A stretch of 64,000 nt of DNA from positions 2,294,001 to 2,358,000 of the forward strand of contig CM031555.1 of NCBI GenBank assembly GCA_018466975.1. Direction: 5' to 3'. The number at the start of each line of letters is the position of its first letter. The first letter of the stretch is position 1. Source of the stretch: Sparassis latifolia (Eukaryota > Basidiomycota > Agaricomycetes > Polyporales > Sparassidaceae). This document shows, one piece after another, positions 9,794-21,597 of this stretch. The notes under the pieces are model-generated. The model made no database searches, was not told the origin of the DNA, and worked only from the letters and a program-made list of their open reading frames with translations. A program made the translations under genes and the position numbers.

Positions 9794-12309
9794 ATGAACA
9801 GGAAGAGAGTCCGAATCAACTACGCACAGTTCGATGTCTCTGATGATGATGATGATGATGATGAAGAGGCAGCTCCCGTCGTGGCCAAACCGGCAGCTCG
9901 TGCGTTCAAGTTGAGGGGTAAGAAAGGAGGCCTCAAAGACATGCCTAATATGCCCATCGACATAGTCTTCGAAGTACATCCCCCGCTTTTCATTTTAAAA
10001 GACTCTCACTTTGCACCGTAGATATGCATTCTCCTACAGCCCCAGGATCTATTAAACCTAACGAGGACTAGTAAAGACTTCCGCGCCGTGCTGTTGAAGC
10101 GTTCTACAGCTTTTATCTGGAAGACCACCAGGAAGCAGATTGACGGCCTTCCGGACTGCCCCCCATTCATGAGCGAACCGGCGTATGCCAATCTTTGTTT
10201 TTCAACCCATTGCCATGTCAGTTTCATGTCTGTTGGTCTCGCTAATCTGACGAAATGATGTATTGTGACAGAGCTGTCTTAAGATTGGCGTCTCAGGTAT
10301 CTTGTGGGAATTCGGGGCGCGCTATTGCAGTAAATGCAAGAATGAGTGGTGAGCTGACATGCGTTTGTCATCAGGGCACGCTGCTGATGAGCTACTCAGC
10401 ACGACCGATCACCTGCCCGACAGCATACATGGGAGGGCATATAGAACACTGCTCAATTATATTCCCAGTACGGCCGATCATTCCGTCCTTCTATGCACCG
10501 TGGTTGACAACGCTGCTAGGATATCGTCGCGCGCCGTTGTTTCATAGGCCGCAAGTCACCGAATTGGCCGCTGCTCTCGAAAATCTGGAAGAGGATAGCG
10601 CTCAAGAGAAGACATTCCTCTCGAATCAGAGCGCCCGTGTTAAGGAGATCCAAGATGTTTGTTTTTTCATCTATTTAATCCTAGCCGTTGCTGAAGCATC
10701 AGCTCTCAGCATGCTTCGTTGTGCAACAAATATACCGAGGAGCAAGCGAAATCTCGGGCAGAAGTGCGGGACGATGTTCGAACAACCCGCCTCAAAGCGT
10801 ACGTGATAATCTCGAAAAGTTATTGCTATATGATGACCAACCACTCCGCAACCCAGTATCATCGCCAAACTCCGAGAGCTTGGGTACGGCGAAGATCTGG
10901 AGGCAATCAGGGGAATCAGCTATCGTCCACTGACTGAGAACTCGCATGTCCGTGTACCCGCCAAACTCACGGAGAGAGGTACGCCCTATCACGACAATGC
11001 TCTTGATGTTGTTCACCTAATAGTGACTGCTTCACTTCTACTAGCATGGCAGATCATGAAGGGTGATGTAATTGCCATCATGGACACAGTCAAGAACGAA
11101 CGGCTCCGTCAGCAGCGCAGGAAGTCCACGCGTCTCCGGCTCGAATGCATTCAGAAGATGGCCAATAAACATACGATGACTTTCCCCAGGTCCGCGAAGT
11201 CTCAGTGTGTCCCTCGTTTCGTGGACTTTGCGAACATGCCCGAGTTTCAAGAAATTGTGAAAGCTCCGGGTGAAGACAAGATTGCATTGAACAAGTTCCA
11301 GGCACTCGAGCCGGAGATGTCTACGATCATCAGACGCTGGCAGGACGAGGCGAAGGCGAAATTGTTGGACCTGATGAAAGAAGACCTCAAAGCTGAGGAC
11401 GTCCCCGAGGACGTGGACCCGCTCCTGTTGGCAATCGTTCTCTTCAAATGCAGTGGATGCAACAATGTCTTGGAATACCCAACGGTTGTCGGGCATGACT
11501 GTCTGCATCACTGCCCCTCCTACTACGCGCAGGCCGCAAATGAATATGACCGAGCGGTACAAGAAGTTGTGCGCTCTGAACGCTGGGATCTGAGGAAACT
11601 CTCCTGCGGCGCATTGCCCAAGAGAGTGCGATTGCTTGTGGAAGCGTGCGGCAAGGATCCCCTGCGGACGACGAAGCAAGACATGGACGGCCTAGACGAG
11701 AGGTTCTGGTGCGAGGCCTTCAGCAGAGACGGGACTCGGCATATCATGAGCTGGCGTACAGCGGTATTTGCCATCACTCTTGACATTTTCCTGGGCTCAC
11801 TGACTCGCTGGTCGTTTCTCAGGTTAGTTGGGTCCCAGAGATCACGAAGGCTGACACAGAGGAAATCTGGCAAGTTGCTGGCCCCGCTGAGAGGGATAAG
11901 GTAGACGAACTGGAATTCAACCGCCGGCATGCAGTGCTCGACAAGTATCACGAGCGTAGCCATTGGAGCTGTTGTTTGTGCGCAGGCTACAACGCGTCCA
12001 AGCGCAATATTACAGACATCAAAGCCCATTTGCTGAAAGAGTACGTCCTTGTTGCGGAGCTTCATCCGTTCAGGATCTCACTCCTTTCTACACGGCAGAC
12101 ATTCCATTGCGGATCCCAATATCGCGCACGGGGATCTATATATCGATGCAAGTAGTGAGGCACGCTCGCCCGTCCCGGAGTCCGTCTGCTTGTTGTCATG
12201 CACCCTAGCACTCGAGACTCTGACGCGACAGGAGAAACAATTGCTGGAGTTGGGTCGAGCGGCGTACTGCAAGTTCAACGTTCAGACTATTGAACACCAC
12301 TCGAATTAG
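9794..12309 (+). CDS. F-box domain protein (paralogue B)
   Basis: This is the tandem paralogue of the preceding gene, with the same layout. The acidic leader includes seven Asp codons in a GAT run near 9842. The F-box (LKDMPNMPIDIVFE, then LLQPQDLLNLTRTSKDF) spans an intron at 9974-10020. Next come a cysteine pair (YCSKCKN), a helical middle and FKCSGCNNVLEYPTVVGHDC, followed by RVRLLVEACGKDPLRTT, a motif shared with paralogue A. The C-terminal zinc-like part is HWSCCLC with AHLLKE and HS. The stop is at 12307-12309. The exon equivalent to MFGLPLGLMRKI of paralogue A is replaced by a diverged sequence around 10390-10520 whose splicing is unclear. An ATG at 9734 would lengthen the N-terminus by 20 residues. 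Confidence 0.8.
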
Positions 12310-12800
12310 CCTTGATGATCTGTTTACTCGGGAGGGTCTTACACGGTCGATGGCATGTCATGAAGTTTATTTAGCAATAGCAATGGTTACGTCCCTGGAA
12401 TCGTCTGATGACGCCTCTCGTGGGGAGTGTAACGAACTAAAACTACGAGAGCAGAACCTCAGCAGTTGAGTGGCCTGCATTTATGTGGATCTTCATGTCG
12501 AAGAATGAACTATCTAGACACATTATACATTATCCTCTTTTCGTATCCTGAGTAAGCTAATGGTACATGAGAGATATATGCGGCGACAACGAGATGACGA
12601 TAGCGTAGTACACTGCTTCTGACAAGAACATGCTGAGGTAGGGGAAGGGGAGGGGTGGGTACGGGAAGGGGAAGAGGAGAAATAAGGGGGAAAGGGTAGA
12701 GCTGAACTATAGTAAATATAATGCATGCTCGTCAAGCGGCAAGAGACGTGACAACCGGACCACGATAACGTCTATGTTACAACATAATTCACGCAGTCCA
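12310..12800. other. Intergenic region between convergent genes
   Basis: This holds the 3' flanks of F-box gene B and Crm1. A purine-rich stretch (gggaagggg units) runs at about 12635-12700. No gene is seen. Confidence 0.5.
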
Positions 12801-15800
12801 TCAAATGTCTTCATCTTTGTCGTCTAGCTGTGAAGGCTTAAGCATGCCGGGGATACGCATGGCCGCCGCTCGCTCTTCCTGAGCCATACGTAGCGCCTCC
12901 GCCTCCTTTTCTTCGAGGTACAACTCCGCATTGTCGCCGGAGAACTCCTTGAGTTGTACGAGGAAGTCCCGAAGTGCAAGCTTGAAGCGGTTGATATCGC
13001 TGTGGAATTCTCCAAGAGAAATGACGAACGCTTGTATTTGAGCGCTGATAGATAGTCGACTTCAGTCTGACGTCATCGCATGTGGATCAAGGGAACATTA
13101 CTTTTGGACATGGGGGAAAGCAGATTTGAGCAGGTTTGCGGTGTATTCCCGCAAAAAGAGAGCGTTGCTCATGTTTGGGTCCGGCACCGTCGATCGGTCA
13201 AACAACGGCACAAAAATCTGGTTAGTCTCCACCAACTGGAACATCCGTGCAAGTAGAACAGATTGCAGCTTGAAGCCGCTCTTGTGATCGGTATCCGTCA
13301 ACACGAAAAATATATCTTGCATGATGCTCAAGAAATATTGCTGGAAGAAAACGTTCGCCACTGAAGGATCAGCACCTGCAAAGTTGTTCACAACCTCCAA
13401 GCATACTAGTTGCACATCAGAACATCAGAAACAATGTCGAGCAGAAGTTCACTATTCGCGTACAGTTTAAGCCAGTTTCTGCAATATCTCGCATGGTATG
13501 CTTGATGGCCCAAATGATACTGTCCATGAATAACTTAAATTGTGGTGGAGGAATGGTTAATAAAGCTACGCGGGGGAGTCAATCTCTGGCTGGTGAGAAT
13601 AACAGACAGAAGACGTACCCGGGAAGCAATTCAAGTTGATAGCACGCAGCAACTTGAAGAACCCTACACGATGCTCGGGGTACTCCGAGAAGTCTTGGTT
13701 AATCATGCTGAGCGTAGGCTCGAACACCGCCTCGAGGATGGCAGGCACTTGGGGGGTGAGTAGCGGCTGAACAGTATTTACGGTTCAGGATTTGTCACTC
13801 AACAACACGAAAAAACGCACCCCAAGCCGACCAATGATGGTCGCCATCACATTCAATACCTCCGCGTCTCTGGCGGCGGGGACGTTACGGTTATAATCAC
13901 CAAGGATGGCGTCCAAGAATGGTGGCATGAAGTTGCTGTTAACAGTCTCGAGATCTTCTGCTCTCTTGATGAAGGTCTCCATCAACTTCAGAATTTCCTT
14001 CTTGATCGTCCGCAAATGCCGAACTTTGGGCGTCTTCGTGGCGATGTGACCTGCGTACAAGAGGATATTCAACGCTTGCACCACAAGAACAACATGGAAG
14101 GCACCTGCCTTCACGAGCGACGGTCTCGCTAATGATCCCACTGACAGCCTTGTACAAACCCAACATATCCAAGAATACCCTGGCGATTTGAGGAAGATAA
14201 AAGCTACCGATGGATGTGCAAGCCGCAACGTTCGTCTTCAGTACATTGGCAAGTATCTTGATGTTGTCATCGCCGCTCAGAACATCCATGTTCTGGGAAG
14301 CTTGCCCCATGAGAGAGTCCCACTAAAGACGGGTCAGTCAAGCTTGATTGTTTGAATCGCCACTGAGCAGGACGCACAGCATTGTTTGGGAGCTCCATCA
14401 ACTTAGCAATCAACTTTTCTTGCTGAGGCTTGTTCGGTTGCGCTGAGATCATGTATCCTACGGCTTCGTAGAATGTGTGGACCTGTGCGTAGTGCCGACA
14501 AACTCTGAGCATCGAGTGGATAAAATGGTACAAGGTGCTGACCTGTTGGGGTGACAGGTCCACGGTGATCCTGTGCAACAACCGCAAGATCTCATCCACG
14601 AAAGGTTCCTGTTCGCCCGACTGGTGCATGACGAAATGCCGGCGACATTTCTGTGCGATCTTGATGAACGTATCGCAAGCCATGTCCTGTACACCTGCAG
14701 GCGGGCTCCACGTTAACTTCACCCTCGCGAGGAAAACCAGTGATTCGTAAAGGTGACTGGGAGAAAGTGGAAGATGCGGAGGTACAACAGTAACAACGGA
14801 TGTAGATTAGCGTACCTTCGTGCGTTTCGTGCATAAACTCGAAAAGCTTGTTCACTACTGTCTTCAGGAATTTCCAGTGCGCCTTGAGGAACCGAGGATA
14901 TTGCCCCACAATATACATAATATCAGATGCGACAACAGCTTTGTTGTCTTTGCCACGCTTGATCTCACAAAGACCGAGCAGATCTTTAATGACGGTGACG
15001 AGGAAGCGTTTCTCCGTCTCCTCATCTGGGAAATGAACACATCAGAATACGCGAGGCGATGACAAGAAAATACGACATACTCATGGCACCAGAAATAGAT
15101 CCGATAGCCCAACAGAGTGTATTCAAATTCTGCCATGACCATTCCGAACCGTCCACTTGCTTCGCAAGTTTTTCAGTTAGAATATTCTCGGTGTCATTGA
15201 CATCGAGGTGGGTCAGATACACGAGCAGTTCGCGCATCGACTTATAGAGAACAATCGTGTCGCTCTCCTTCATGAACTCCCGGACTATCTCGCCTTCTTC
15301 GTTCTCAACAATGAGAACCTAAAAGAAAGATAGTCAGAATAGATAGCTACCTGCAGTGTGCATATAGTTCATAAGCATACCTCTTCAGGCTTCACCATCT
15401 TCTCAATGACAACAAGGCGCAAATTGGAAAGCACGTCACTATATATGTTTTTCCGCAACGCCATCCCATTCAACATGCTTTGACTTGATCCTCCCAAGCT
15501 CAAGCCCATCAACAAGCCGCTTTCCCCAATCGGCAGACTCTGGATCTCTTCGTACAGCTCTGCGACAAGCTTCAACCAATATTCCAAGCAGATCTTGAAA
15601 ATTTCGCGCTCATCCACCTGTGAAATCTTGACCATATAGAGATGTGCGTTAAGCAGGACATCGCGATTCTGTTCTGTTTCAACCGCACGAAGGTGGTTGG
15701 AGAGGAAGTTCGCAAGGAACAACGCTAGGTTGAGAACGAGCTCTTGGCCCGAGTCACCTGCATTGGCATAGGCCTGTGCAATGTTGGTGCTTGGAGGGAT

Positions 15801-17011
15801 CATGCGATTGACCGACGTCATCACCATCGCGAAGAGGATTACAAATTTCGGGTCATATTCTGGACCAACGTTCAAAGCGGCAATCTCTGCCAGACATTTG
15901 AGTGTGACATTGCGGAACTCGGGCGCTTCAAGGAACTACGAAACAGATAAAAAGGCGCGTCAACGACCGCGAATGACGCGTCACCCAATATGCGAAACTC
16001 ACCCGGTGCAAGAGCAGGTCGATGATAGTGGTCTCGAATATGTAGCCCAGCGGTATCCAGTTCAGGAACCGGAGGAGCGTTTCCAATGTTGCCCTAATCA
16101 ACGACGTCTTCTGCGCCTCCTCCAAGATCTCTTGACACAACTTGAAAATCTCCGAAAACTCGCCGCACATTTGGTTCTTGAGATTCTTTACCTTCGCTTG
16201 TGTCATTTGCTCTGCCGAGAAATCGAAGATTTCCTCAGATAGAAGTTTCAAGATGATCATGTTGTTCTCGCAGAGAGAAAGATTCGTTTTGGAGGACTCG
16301 ACAAGTTCCGTGATAAACATCGGCCAATTGTGGGGCCATTCTTGCTTCAAGATCTGCAACACCTCAATTCAATACACGGTCCTGAAGATCTAAAGAACTG
16401 ACAACATACCTGAACGAGCGCGAGGTTCAACTTGTTCAGGTATGTCTTTTCTCTACGCATCGTGGCTTCATCCGACGCAACCTTGACGGTGAGGCCAACA
16501 ACGAAATTGCGTATCCCTATATCGCAAATTAGATACGTACACTATATATGGCAGATATTATATAGCTAACCTTGCCGCTGCCCTTCCGGGAGGGACTTCC
16601 ACCGAGTTGTTATAAGCTTCTCGAGAATTTGCAGGCCTATGTACTGGAATGACGCTTCAGTAGGAAAGAATAAGGACCACCTCTGATTAATGACGCACTT
16701 TGGTCTGAGGAAAGGAGGATCGTTCTAAGACGTCGGGTACTTTAGTCCAAGCTTCAGGATTCTCCTGGAACTGCGTCAAGACCTGCTGCGCCAATTGTTG
16801 CTAGATACGTATCAACGCCGCAGGCAAATGAGTGATCTGAGTGCGCTATATACGATCCGCACGCACCTCCTGTCCTGAGCCTGAGTAGAACGCCATGACC
16901 ACCTTGTCCATTAGCGAAACGTCGAACTCTCCCGAGAAGTCGAGAACGCCCTGCATAATAGTGAGAACTGTGGATAGTACGACGATGGAGTACTCAAGTG
17001 CTGACCTCCAT
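12801..17011 (-). CDS. CRM1: Exportin-1 / Crm1, nuclear export receptor
   Basis: Crm1 is the karyopherin that carries leucine-rich NES cargo out of the nucleus with RanGTP. A 2-codon first exon (ATGGAG at 17011) is spliced to [20 protein letters not shown]. The importin-beta N-terminal region follows ([31 protein letters not shown]), then many HEAT repeats, including [20 protein letters not shown] and [20 protein letters not shown]. The NES-groove motif [15 protein letters not shown] is intact, and [20 protein letters not shown] follows. The C-terminal end is [17 protein letters not shown], with the stop at 12801-12803. At roughly 1,070 residues and more than 15 exons, it is the full family length. 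The groove cysteine corresponds to the leptomycin B target. Nothing appears disrupted. Confidence 0.96.
14483..14542 (-). other. Stop-free, 60-base phase-0 intron within Crm1
   Basis: On the minus strand this intron starts gtcagc and ends cgcacag, between codons for SPQQ and [11 protein letters not shown]. Its length is a multiple of three and it contains no stop, so retention would insert 20 residues without a frameshift. Other Crm1 proteins join the flanks directly, which supports removal. Confidence 0.75.
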
Positions 17012-18187
17012 GGTGGTAATGCTATCGATGAACGCGTGCAGTCGTGGTGGTCGTGGTCGATGGCGAACCTGCTTAGTTAGAGGGCGGCCACCCTCTGCCC
17101 AGCCACCAGATCTGGGGTGTCAATCTCCGCAGGGTGATTTCCGAACTCCGACTTACGCGCCACACACAAGACGCGTCGCGCGTGACACTTCGAAGACTTG
17201 CAAGCAAATATCCACGATAATATACTTTTTGTGAAGGTATACGGTCTTAACACGTAGAATCAATCGGCGACATTTCGGAAGTGGAAAAGAAGTAAACGAC
17301 ATCGGTAGGCTCAGTTGTGTCTATCAAATGTACTTATTGGGAACACGGCCCGCTTGACCAGGACCCACAGTCAGGCACTCGCACTACCAGTGTCAGCGAA
17401 GGATTCTTCAATTGTGCTCAGCTACTTCGAGGATGAGAAGTAGAAGAGAGGCTACTGCAATTGATGCCATCGGCGAGGACACCTCTTATTTTGGTGGGGG
17501 CTGGATCACGTGACGCGTGACAGGTCAGCTCAGAGGTCATCGGAGCGGTTTCAGGTCAGGCAGGGCGAGAGCATAGAGTAGAGTGGAGGTAGTAGACAGA
17601 GACAACAACAAGAAGCACATTCTGAGTCGGATAAGCCAGACTGCTCCAACGTACCGCTATGAATGAGCTTACTCTGATGAAGATAATCCAAACCCAAGAG
17701 CACTTGCTTACTATATCCCTCCCCCACTCGCCCGGAGTCAACAGGGATGATTTTGTAGTCTGCCTGTGAGAGGCTACACTCACTGGCAGACGCGCCAGGA
17801 TGCAAAGTTCAAACTGCACGTGGGAGGACAATGCTCTGAGTGATGAAGTAAAATTGTGGTTTAGGAGAAGTACAATTCAAGCTATAATAAGCTCAAAGTT
17901 GCAGTACGTTCTCTCCGAGCGTCATGTCATAACAGATGAACAACAGCGGTATTCGAGAAGACTACTTGATTATTGCTTGCAGCAAGAACGCGAAGACAAA
18001 TCTATTTTACGAACCCCGAAACGATAGTCTGTCGTCACACGTGTCCATGTAAACGAGGAGGCAACGAGCAGAACACTCCAACTTGCCAATGCCGACAACG
18101 CGAGGATATAAGGTATTGAAGGTCCAAGGTATTAAAATGAACACCCCTAGCCAATTTATCACACTTTCAAACCGCAGCACACCCACC
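17012..18187. other. Intergenic region: Crm1 promoter and a possible kinase remnant
   Basis: This is about 1.2 kb upstream of Crm1. A CACGTGACGCGTGACAGGTC cluster lies near 17508. The kinase-like fragment at 17655-17720 is listed separately. No other gene is seen. Confidence 0.5.
17655..17720 (-). pseudogene. Possible protein-kinase fragment
   Basis: The minus strand reads KQVLLGLDYLHQSKLIHSG, which resembles the helix-E to catalytic-loop segment of SRPK-like kinases (KQ-x-LLGLDYLH...IHTD). The HRD/HTD aspartate is absent and no further kinase sequence surrounds it, so it is at best a decayed relic. Chance similarity cannot be excluded. Confidence 0.35.
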
Positions 18188-19510
18188 TTACGACAGGAAC
18201 GCAACTGCAGCCACAACACCCGCTAGGGTGGCAACCAGAGATACGTGCATGGCAGAAGCGCCGTTAGTTCCACTCGCGCCAGTCGCTGCAGCAGCACCCG
18301 AAGAGCCTGAGCGGGAGGCAGAGCTCGAGCCGGATGAACCAGAATGGGAGGTTGGGGTACTTGTAGCAGAACCACCCGACGTGGTGGACTGCGAAGAGGC
18401 AGTGACGGAGGCGAGGTCGGTATAGAGATCGGTAGATTTGTAGGTAACACAGTTGGATGTTGCAGGGACGGTGGGGGTGTAGGGCATGCTGGTGATGACA
18501 CCGCTAGCAGGCTGACTGTAGGTCATCGTGACACCGTTGGAAGTGTAGATGCCGACAGGCGACATAGGGTCGGCATCGCAGACCATGAAGGTGCCGTTGG
18601 TGACGGTACCCGGGCAGTTGTAGGCGATACCAATCTCGTCGTAGATGTTGTTGCACAGGCCAGTGTTCCATCCGCCAACATCAGCAGGGTTACATCCCTT
18701 GAAACAAACTTGATTGCCGCCAATGAAACTACAGAAAAGGGTGTTACTGATTTGTATGCTGTGCGCAACACGAAGACATACGAGGTCCACTCGGTCAATT
18801 GACCAAGTGTAGTATTGTCCGAGGCACCAGCGAAACTGTGCGTGGAGAACACCAGACCACCAATAGGGTTACCGTTCTGAGCATTCCAGTTAGCATTCAA
18901 GTCCAAAATCACGGAACAGCTGCACTGCTTACTCCATCAGCGCCATGGGGATCAAGTTCACCGCCATAATCACTGGCTTGCATATTGACATTCGCCTGGT
19001 TAAGTAAAGCGAGGATCATGACATATTGGGGGGTGTTCAAGACAGAGACACCCCAAAGGGTTCCCTGGGGTATCAGACGAGTACCACGTCCGTTCTTGGT
19101 GCAATAAGCCACCTCAATACCTTCCGTGTCAGCAATTGTCGAGTTAGGCTGGGGAGGAGCCCAGATGCAAAAATCTGCAGACGATATGTCAACACGAGAT
19201 GTGAGAAGAATAGTTGTTGAGGTACCATCGATGCTGTTCAGGATGGCCGTTTGACACATGGACTCCTGGTTTTGCGTGGTGGAATTACAGATATTGTATC
19301 CGGCTTGGGGTCCACGAATGCCAGCGGTAGGTTGAGCTTGTTCAGGCTGGAGAACGACAGTGAGCAGGTGGTGACAACATGGTCTAAAAAACTCACAAGG
19401 TCGGTGTAGGTGAAGCTCTTGAAGGCCAAGGGGGAGGAGGCATACTGGGCAACTACGCTAGAGGTAGCGAGGGCGACAGTGAGGAGAAGGGAACGAGCGA
19501 CTGGAGACAT
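18188..19510 (-). CDS. Secreted GPI-type glycoprotein (macrofage activating glycoprotein family)
   Basis: The protein starts MSPVARSLLLTVALATSSVV, a signal peptide followed by AQYASSPL. Four coding blocks follow: GYNICNSTTQNQESMCQTA, ADFCIWAPPQPNSTIADTEG with CTKNGRGTRLIPQGTLWG, GGELDPHGADG, and NPIGGLVFS. The cysteine-rich part has QVCFKGCNPAD and GLCNNIYDEIGIAYNCPG. The C-terminus is a Ser/Thr/Gly-rich spacer and a hydrophobic tail (VSLVATLAGVVAAVAFL), as for a GPI anchor. This pattern matches the 'macrofage activating glycoprotein' group I know from polypores; the molecular role is unknown. It probably acts at the cell wall. An AT-rich TATA-like run (19577-19597) lies about 70 bases upstream of the start. 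Confidence 0.75.
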
Positions 19511-19912
19511 GGTGAGTGACGGGGACAGAATCCGAGGTGGGACAAGGCAGACGCAACGTCGAGAATTACCGCGTGGGCTATTTATTTATTTATTTTTAGA
19601 AGCATGAAGATTGTTCCCAGGGAGATAGAAAATCTAGGCACGGAATCTCCCGCGAGTCTCCTAAATGCGGGCATAGCTCCCGCGTGTTCCCTGCCAGCCA
19701 TAGCCTATAGTACGTGGTATGTTTCTAGGACATTTCTAGGACAAGCACTGCAGGTCGGACTGACAACACGGCACATCCAGCTGACTGAACGCCCCGTGAT
19801 TACTGATACGAGTGAGGTAGCCTGGTCGAGCTACCTCTGGACGCGTTGCATACGTCGAGCAAGACGCGTAAATACGAGCAGGCTTGCAAGTTTCCGTGCA
19901 AGCATCCTTGTC
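19511..19912. promoter_or_regulatory. Shared divergent promoter region
   Basis: About 400 bases separate the divergent starts of the GPI-type glycoprotein (-) and the oxidoreductase (+). It contains the tattt-repeat TATA-like run at 19577-19597. No coding exon is needed here, although the plus-strand frame is open from 19604 into the oxidoreductase. Confidence 0.45.
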
Positions 19913-21254
19913 ATGTCCGATATCCCCCACACGCAGAGTGCATGGCGTGTCATGCGTCAAGGGGAACCCTCCCAGGTTCTCCGCCTCGATGAGAACGTGC
20001 CGGTGCCGATCAAACTGGCAAAGGGCGAGGTCCTCATCAAGGTGCAAGCTGCCGCGCTCAATCCAATGTAATGTAGCAGCTTGACTTCACCGCATGATAC
20101 TGATCTCAGTGCAATGTGATCTAGAGGGTATACGATGATGCAAAAAATTCCTTCGTTCATCGCTCGCGTGCCCTACATTCCGGAGCACGACTTCGCGGGA
20201 GTGGTCGTTGACGCCAATGGTACGGAGCTGAAGAATGGCGACGAAGTTTACGGCTTCCTGGACGTCCGTAAGTAAACTTATGCAACTCTGCCTGATTGGC
20301 GTCGCCTGATAGCACATGCACATCACAGTACTCCACTTCAGGACCCGTCAAGGGACGCTTGCGCAGTACACTCGCTTACCTGCGTCGTCTTTCGCTATCC
20401 GACCGCAGAACATTACACCTACACAAGCCGCAGGTTTTGGCGTTGTCGGCGTAACCGCATTCCAAGCCTTATTCCGCGTTGCAAAGCTTGAGCCAGAACA
20501 AAGCATCTTTGTGAATGGCGGAAGCACTGCGGTTGGAGCGGTGGCCATTCAGCTGGCTAAGGCGGCCGGTTGTAAGGTCACCGCGAGCGCTTCCGGAAAG
20601 AATGAAGAATATGTGCGCTCCCTCGGCGCAGACGAAGTGCGTTCCCCTTTCCTCTTTTCTCGAGGATTTGTTGTAAAGCTGCTTCGATTTAGTTTGTCGA
20701 TTACACGAAGGGCGCCCTGCATGAGAGTCTGGCCACACTTGCTCCCGTCCCAAAATACCACTTATTCCTTGAGGCGGTCGGACTGGGCGACCCCTCGCTC
20801 TTCATACATAGCGAGGCCTACCTTGCACCCGGAGGAACGTTCATTTCCGTAGGTCCGCAACCTGGGAGCATCCAGGAGTTTTTCAGCGTTGTATGGAATA
20901 TCTTCCTCAAGCCCAGGTGGTTAGGCGGGGTGAAGCGCAAATGGAAGTAAGTACATTGTGCAGTCCTTCGCCAGCCGAATACGAATCGTTGACGCTAATG
21001 ATCATAACTCAGGATCGTCAGTGTCAAGAATAACCAGGCCGACCTTCAAAAGCTGACCCAGTATATCACGGAAGGTTGGTTCCGTCCTACCTGTCCGTCC
21101 CATACCTGTTATCTTACGTCTAACCGCAGGGAAGGTGAAACCAATCGTCGATTCAGTCTACGGCTTCCAGGATGTACCGAAGGCGTATGAACGGATGATG
21201 ACCCACAGAGCGACCGGCAAGATTATTGTGAAAGTGGACCCGAACGTGAACTGA
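19913..21254 (+). CDS. NAD(P)-dependent quinone oxidoreductase-like protein (MDR family, zinc-independent)
   Basis: A medium-chain dehydrogenase/reductase that probably uses NADPH to reduce a quinone or enone; the substrate is unknown. The N-terminal GroES-like fold reads VLRLDENVPVPIKLAKGEVL, VQAAALNP and PYIPEHDFAGVV. The cofactor-binding site is FVNGGSTAVGAVAIQLAKAA, a GxxxVGxxAxQ-type motif. Later segments are HLFLEAVGLGDPSLF, GGTFISVGPQPGS and VDSVYGFQDVPKAYERM, ending TGKIIVKVDPNVN. No structural or catalytic zinc cysteine cluster is present. About six exons are used and all splice in frame. The ATG at 19913 is preferred because MSDIPHTQSAWRV matches the usual N-terminus; upstream codons in the same frame look non-coding. 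Confidence 0.88.
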
Positions 21255-21529
21255 GGTTGTGTTTCAATGCCAGCCACCAACTCGTAGCAATTACTGTATA
21301 TTATAATCAATGGAGACAAGGACGGTATGTAAACCAGGGCTATATCACTTGACATCGGAATATCGTAACTGCTACTGGATCTGCGTATCCATGCAACTAT
21401 GTACACCGCTGCAGTGTAATACAAGAACATACAGCTCGGGCATTTGCGTGCAGCCTGTAAAGGAAATTTTAGTCGGCAGTAATAGCAATCCATCCATATA
21501 AAGTATACCTTTGTCATCCGTCCAGTTGT

Positions 21530-21597
21530 TGACCGGTCAGTGACCGGTGAAAATGGAAAATTGAGAAATCGTCAATGACCCCGGTCATGACCGTGAC
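21530..21597. repeat. Cluster of TGACCGG-type palindromic elements
   Basis: Within about 70 bases there are a perfect palindrome TGACCGGTCA (21530-21539), TGACCGGTGA (21541-21550), the palindrome-like TGACCCCGGTCA (21576-21587) and TGACCGTGAC (21588-21597). Such spacing suggests either a binding-site array or a decayed short repeat. Confidence 0.65.

Noticed and set aside
9842..9862. GAT repeat as an expandable microsatellite of interest
   Set aside because: It simply encodes an Asp run in the acidic leader of the F-box protein, a common feature of such linkers.
12635..12700. Purine-rich ggggaagggg stretch as a possible G-quadruplex or replication element
   Set aside because: Short and degenerate, in a 3' flank; no further support.
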